From the NCBI GenBank assembly GCA_963514095.1, contig OY741285.1:18637722-18701721 (forward strand): 64,000 nucleotides of DNA, read 5' to 3'. The notes under the pieces were generated by a model. That model did no database searches. It had not been told where the DNA came from and saw only the letters and a list, made by a program, of their open reading frames with translations. The position numbers and the translations under genes are program-made. This document shows, piece by piece, positions 63,191 to 64,000 of this stretch (position 1 is the stretch's first letter; each line of letters begins with the position of its first letter). This DNA is from Eutrigla gurnardus. Taxonomy: Eukaryota > Chordata > Actinopteri > Perciformes > Triglidae.

Positions 63191-64000
63191 GTGACTACTA
63201 AGAGAGTAAACATTGGGAAACTTGAACACACTGCTAACCTAAACAATCTCATTCCTGTTCTCTCAAAATCAAAGTCAACCTCAAAGCCTGTCAATAACAC
63301 CATCAGGATGGGTCTGCTAAATGTAAGGTCTCTTAATAACAAATCATTTTTAGTCAATGATTTTATTACCACTTCTAAACTTGATTTTATGTTTTTAACT
63401 GAAACATGGCTAGAACAAAATAACAGTGCAAGCATTCTGATCGAGACAGCACCCCCCAACTATAATTTTATTGATGTTTGTAGATCTGGGAAAAGAGGTG
63501 GAGGGGTTGCTGCTATATTTAAAAATACATTTCAGGGGAAACAGATGTCCCTTGGTGTTTTTCCATCATTCGAATATCTTTGTGCTGTGTTGAAATGCTC
63601 TCCCAGAATTCTCCTGTTAATTATTTACAGGCCACCTAAATATTCGTCAAATTTTTTGATGATTTTACTGAATTATTGTCTAGCATCTCCACTGATTTTG
63701 ACTGCCTAGTTATAACTGGTGACTTTAATTTTCATATTGATGATTTGAATGACAAGGGTGCAAAAGAACTTTTTAATATTCTAGACACATTTGACCTTTC
63801 TCAACATGTGAAAGAGGCTACTCATTGTAAGGGACACACCCTGGACCTGATTATCACAAAAGGTCTCCATGTTTCTGATGTTTTTGTGACTGATCCTTCA
63901 TTGTCTGATCACTTCTGTGTTTTCTTTAATATTTCTTTCATTCCTGACACACAAACAGAATCAAATAAGGTCAAAAAGCGGTACATCAATGAACATGCCA
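63191..64000 (+). pseudogene. L2-like LINE endonuclease region, runs off the window
   Basis: The frame 63191-63709 reads MGLLNVRSLNNKSFLVNDF, FLTETWLEQNNS, GKRGGGVAAIFK and LLLIIYRPPK. A break near 63655 moves the rest into another frame (LVITGDFNFHIDDLNDKG, GHTLDLIITKGLHVSDVF, DPSLSDHFCVFF). These are the motifs of an AP-like endonuclease in order, with the catalytic E, D and SDH present. The reverse transcriptase would lie beyond 64000. It is related to the host LINE pieces at 36440 and 40551. Confidence 0.85.

Overview
The window looks like teleost fish genomic DNA: AT-rich non-coding sequence with long CA/GT, CT/GA and AT microsatellites, and typical fish mobile elements (L2- and Rex1-type LINEs, tRNA-headed SINEs with a GGAT tail or an HE1-like core, Harbinger and piggyBac-like DNA transposons, a Ty3/Gypsy element with a PNMA-like Gag, an env-bearing LTR element). 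I found no convincing host protein-coding gene, rRNA or functional tRNA gene. Almost everything that codes is mobile-element sequence, much of it broken and nested.

Layout. 1-3.85 kb: repeat fragments and a 2.5-kb fold-back element whose 1.09-kb arms flank part of an unfamiliar element gene. 3.85-8.17 kb: apparently unique sequence, possibly with conserved non-coding blocks. 8.17-10.9 kb: DNA transposon with 32-bp inverted ends and dispersed GTTGACA-type motifs, containing a SINE. 10.9-14.4 kb: dispersed repeats and a SINE. 14.41-20.98 kb: one LTR, bounded by a GAAAG duplication, split by a nearly complete two-ORF LINE and other repeats. 21-24.6 kb: mostly non-coding.

24.6-46.9 kb: one old L2-like LINE cut into pieces by nested insertions. 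These are DNA-repeat and SINE debris, a 9.05-kb Gypsy element (27393-36439), a piggyBac-like element (36562-40546) that itself carries an env-bearing LTR element, an antisense LINE, an HE1-like SINE and a Harbinger-like element. Target-site duplications (TTGG, TTAA, AGGG, ATTTACATA, CAG) let the order be read.

46.9-64 kb: a palindromic element, a SINE split by a Rex1 LINE, two MITE-like elements, a probable solo LTR, an LTR inserted in a related LTR together with a Harbinger element carrying a broken Myb/SANT gene and two tRNA-like stretches, an L2 3' fragment, an unrecognised minus-strand ORF, and the start of another L2 LINE running off the end.

The strongest functional signals lie inside elements. 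One is a textbook -1 frameshift site (TTTAAAC, 4-6-nt spacer, 9-11-bp stem, possible pseudoknot) at the gag stop of the Gypsy element. Another is a perfect 19-bp hairpin ending one base before the ORF2 start codon of the sense LINE. The third is the env-bearing LTR element, which lacks gag and pol but has near-identical LTRs and a 141-bp tandem array in its leader. All family assignments come from reading motifs; no database search was run.
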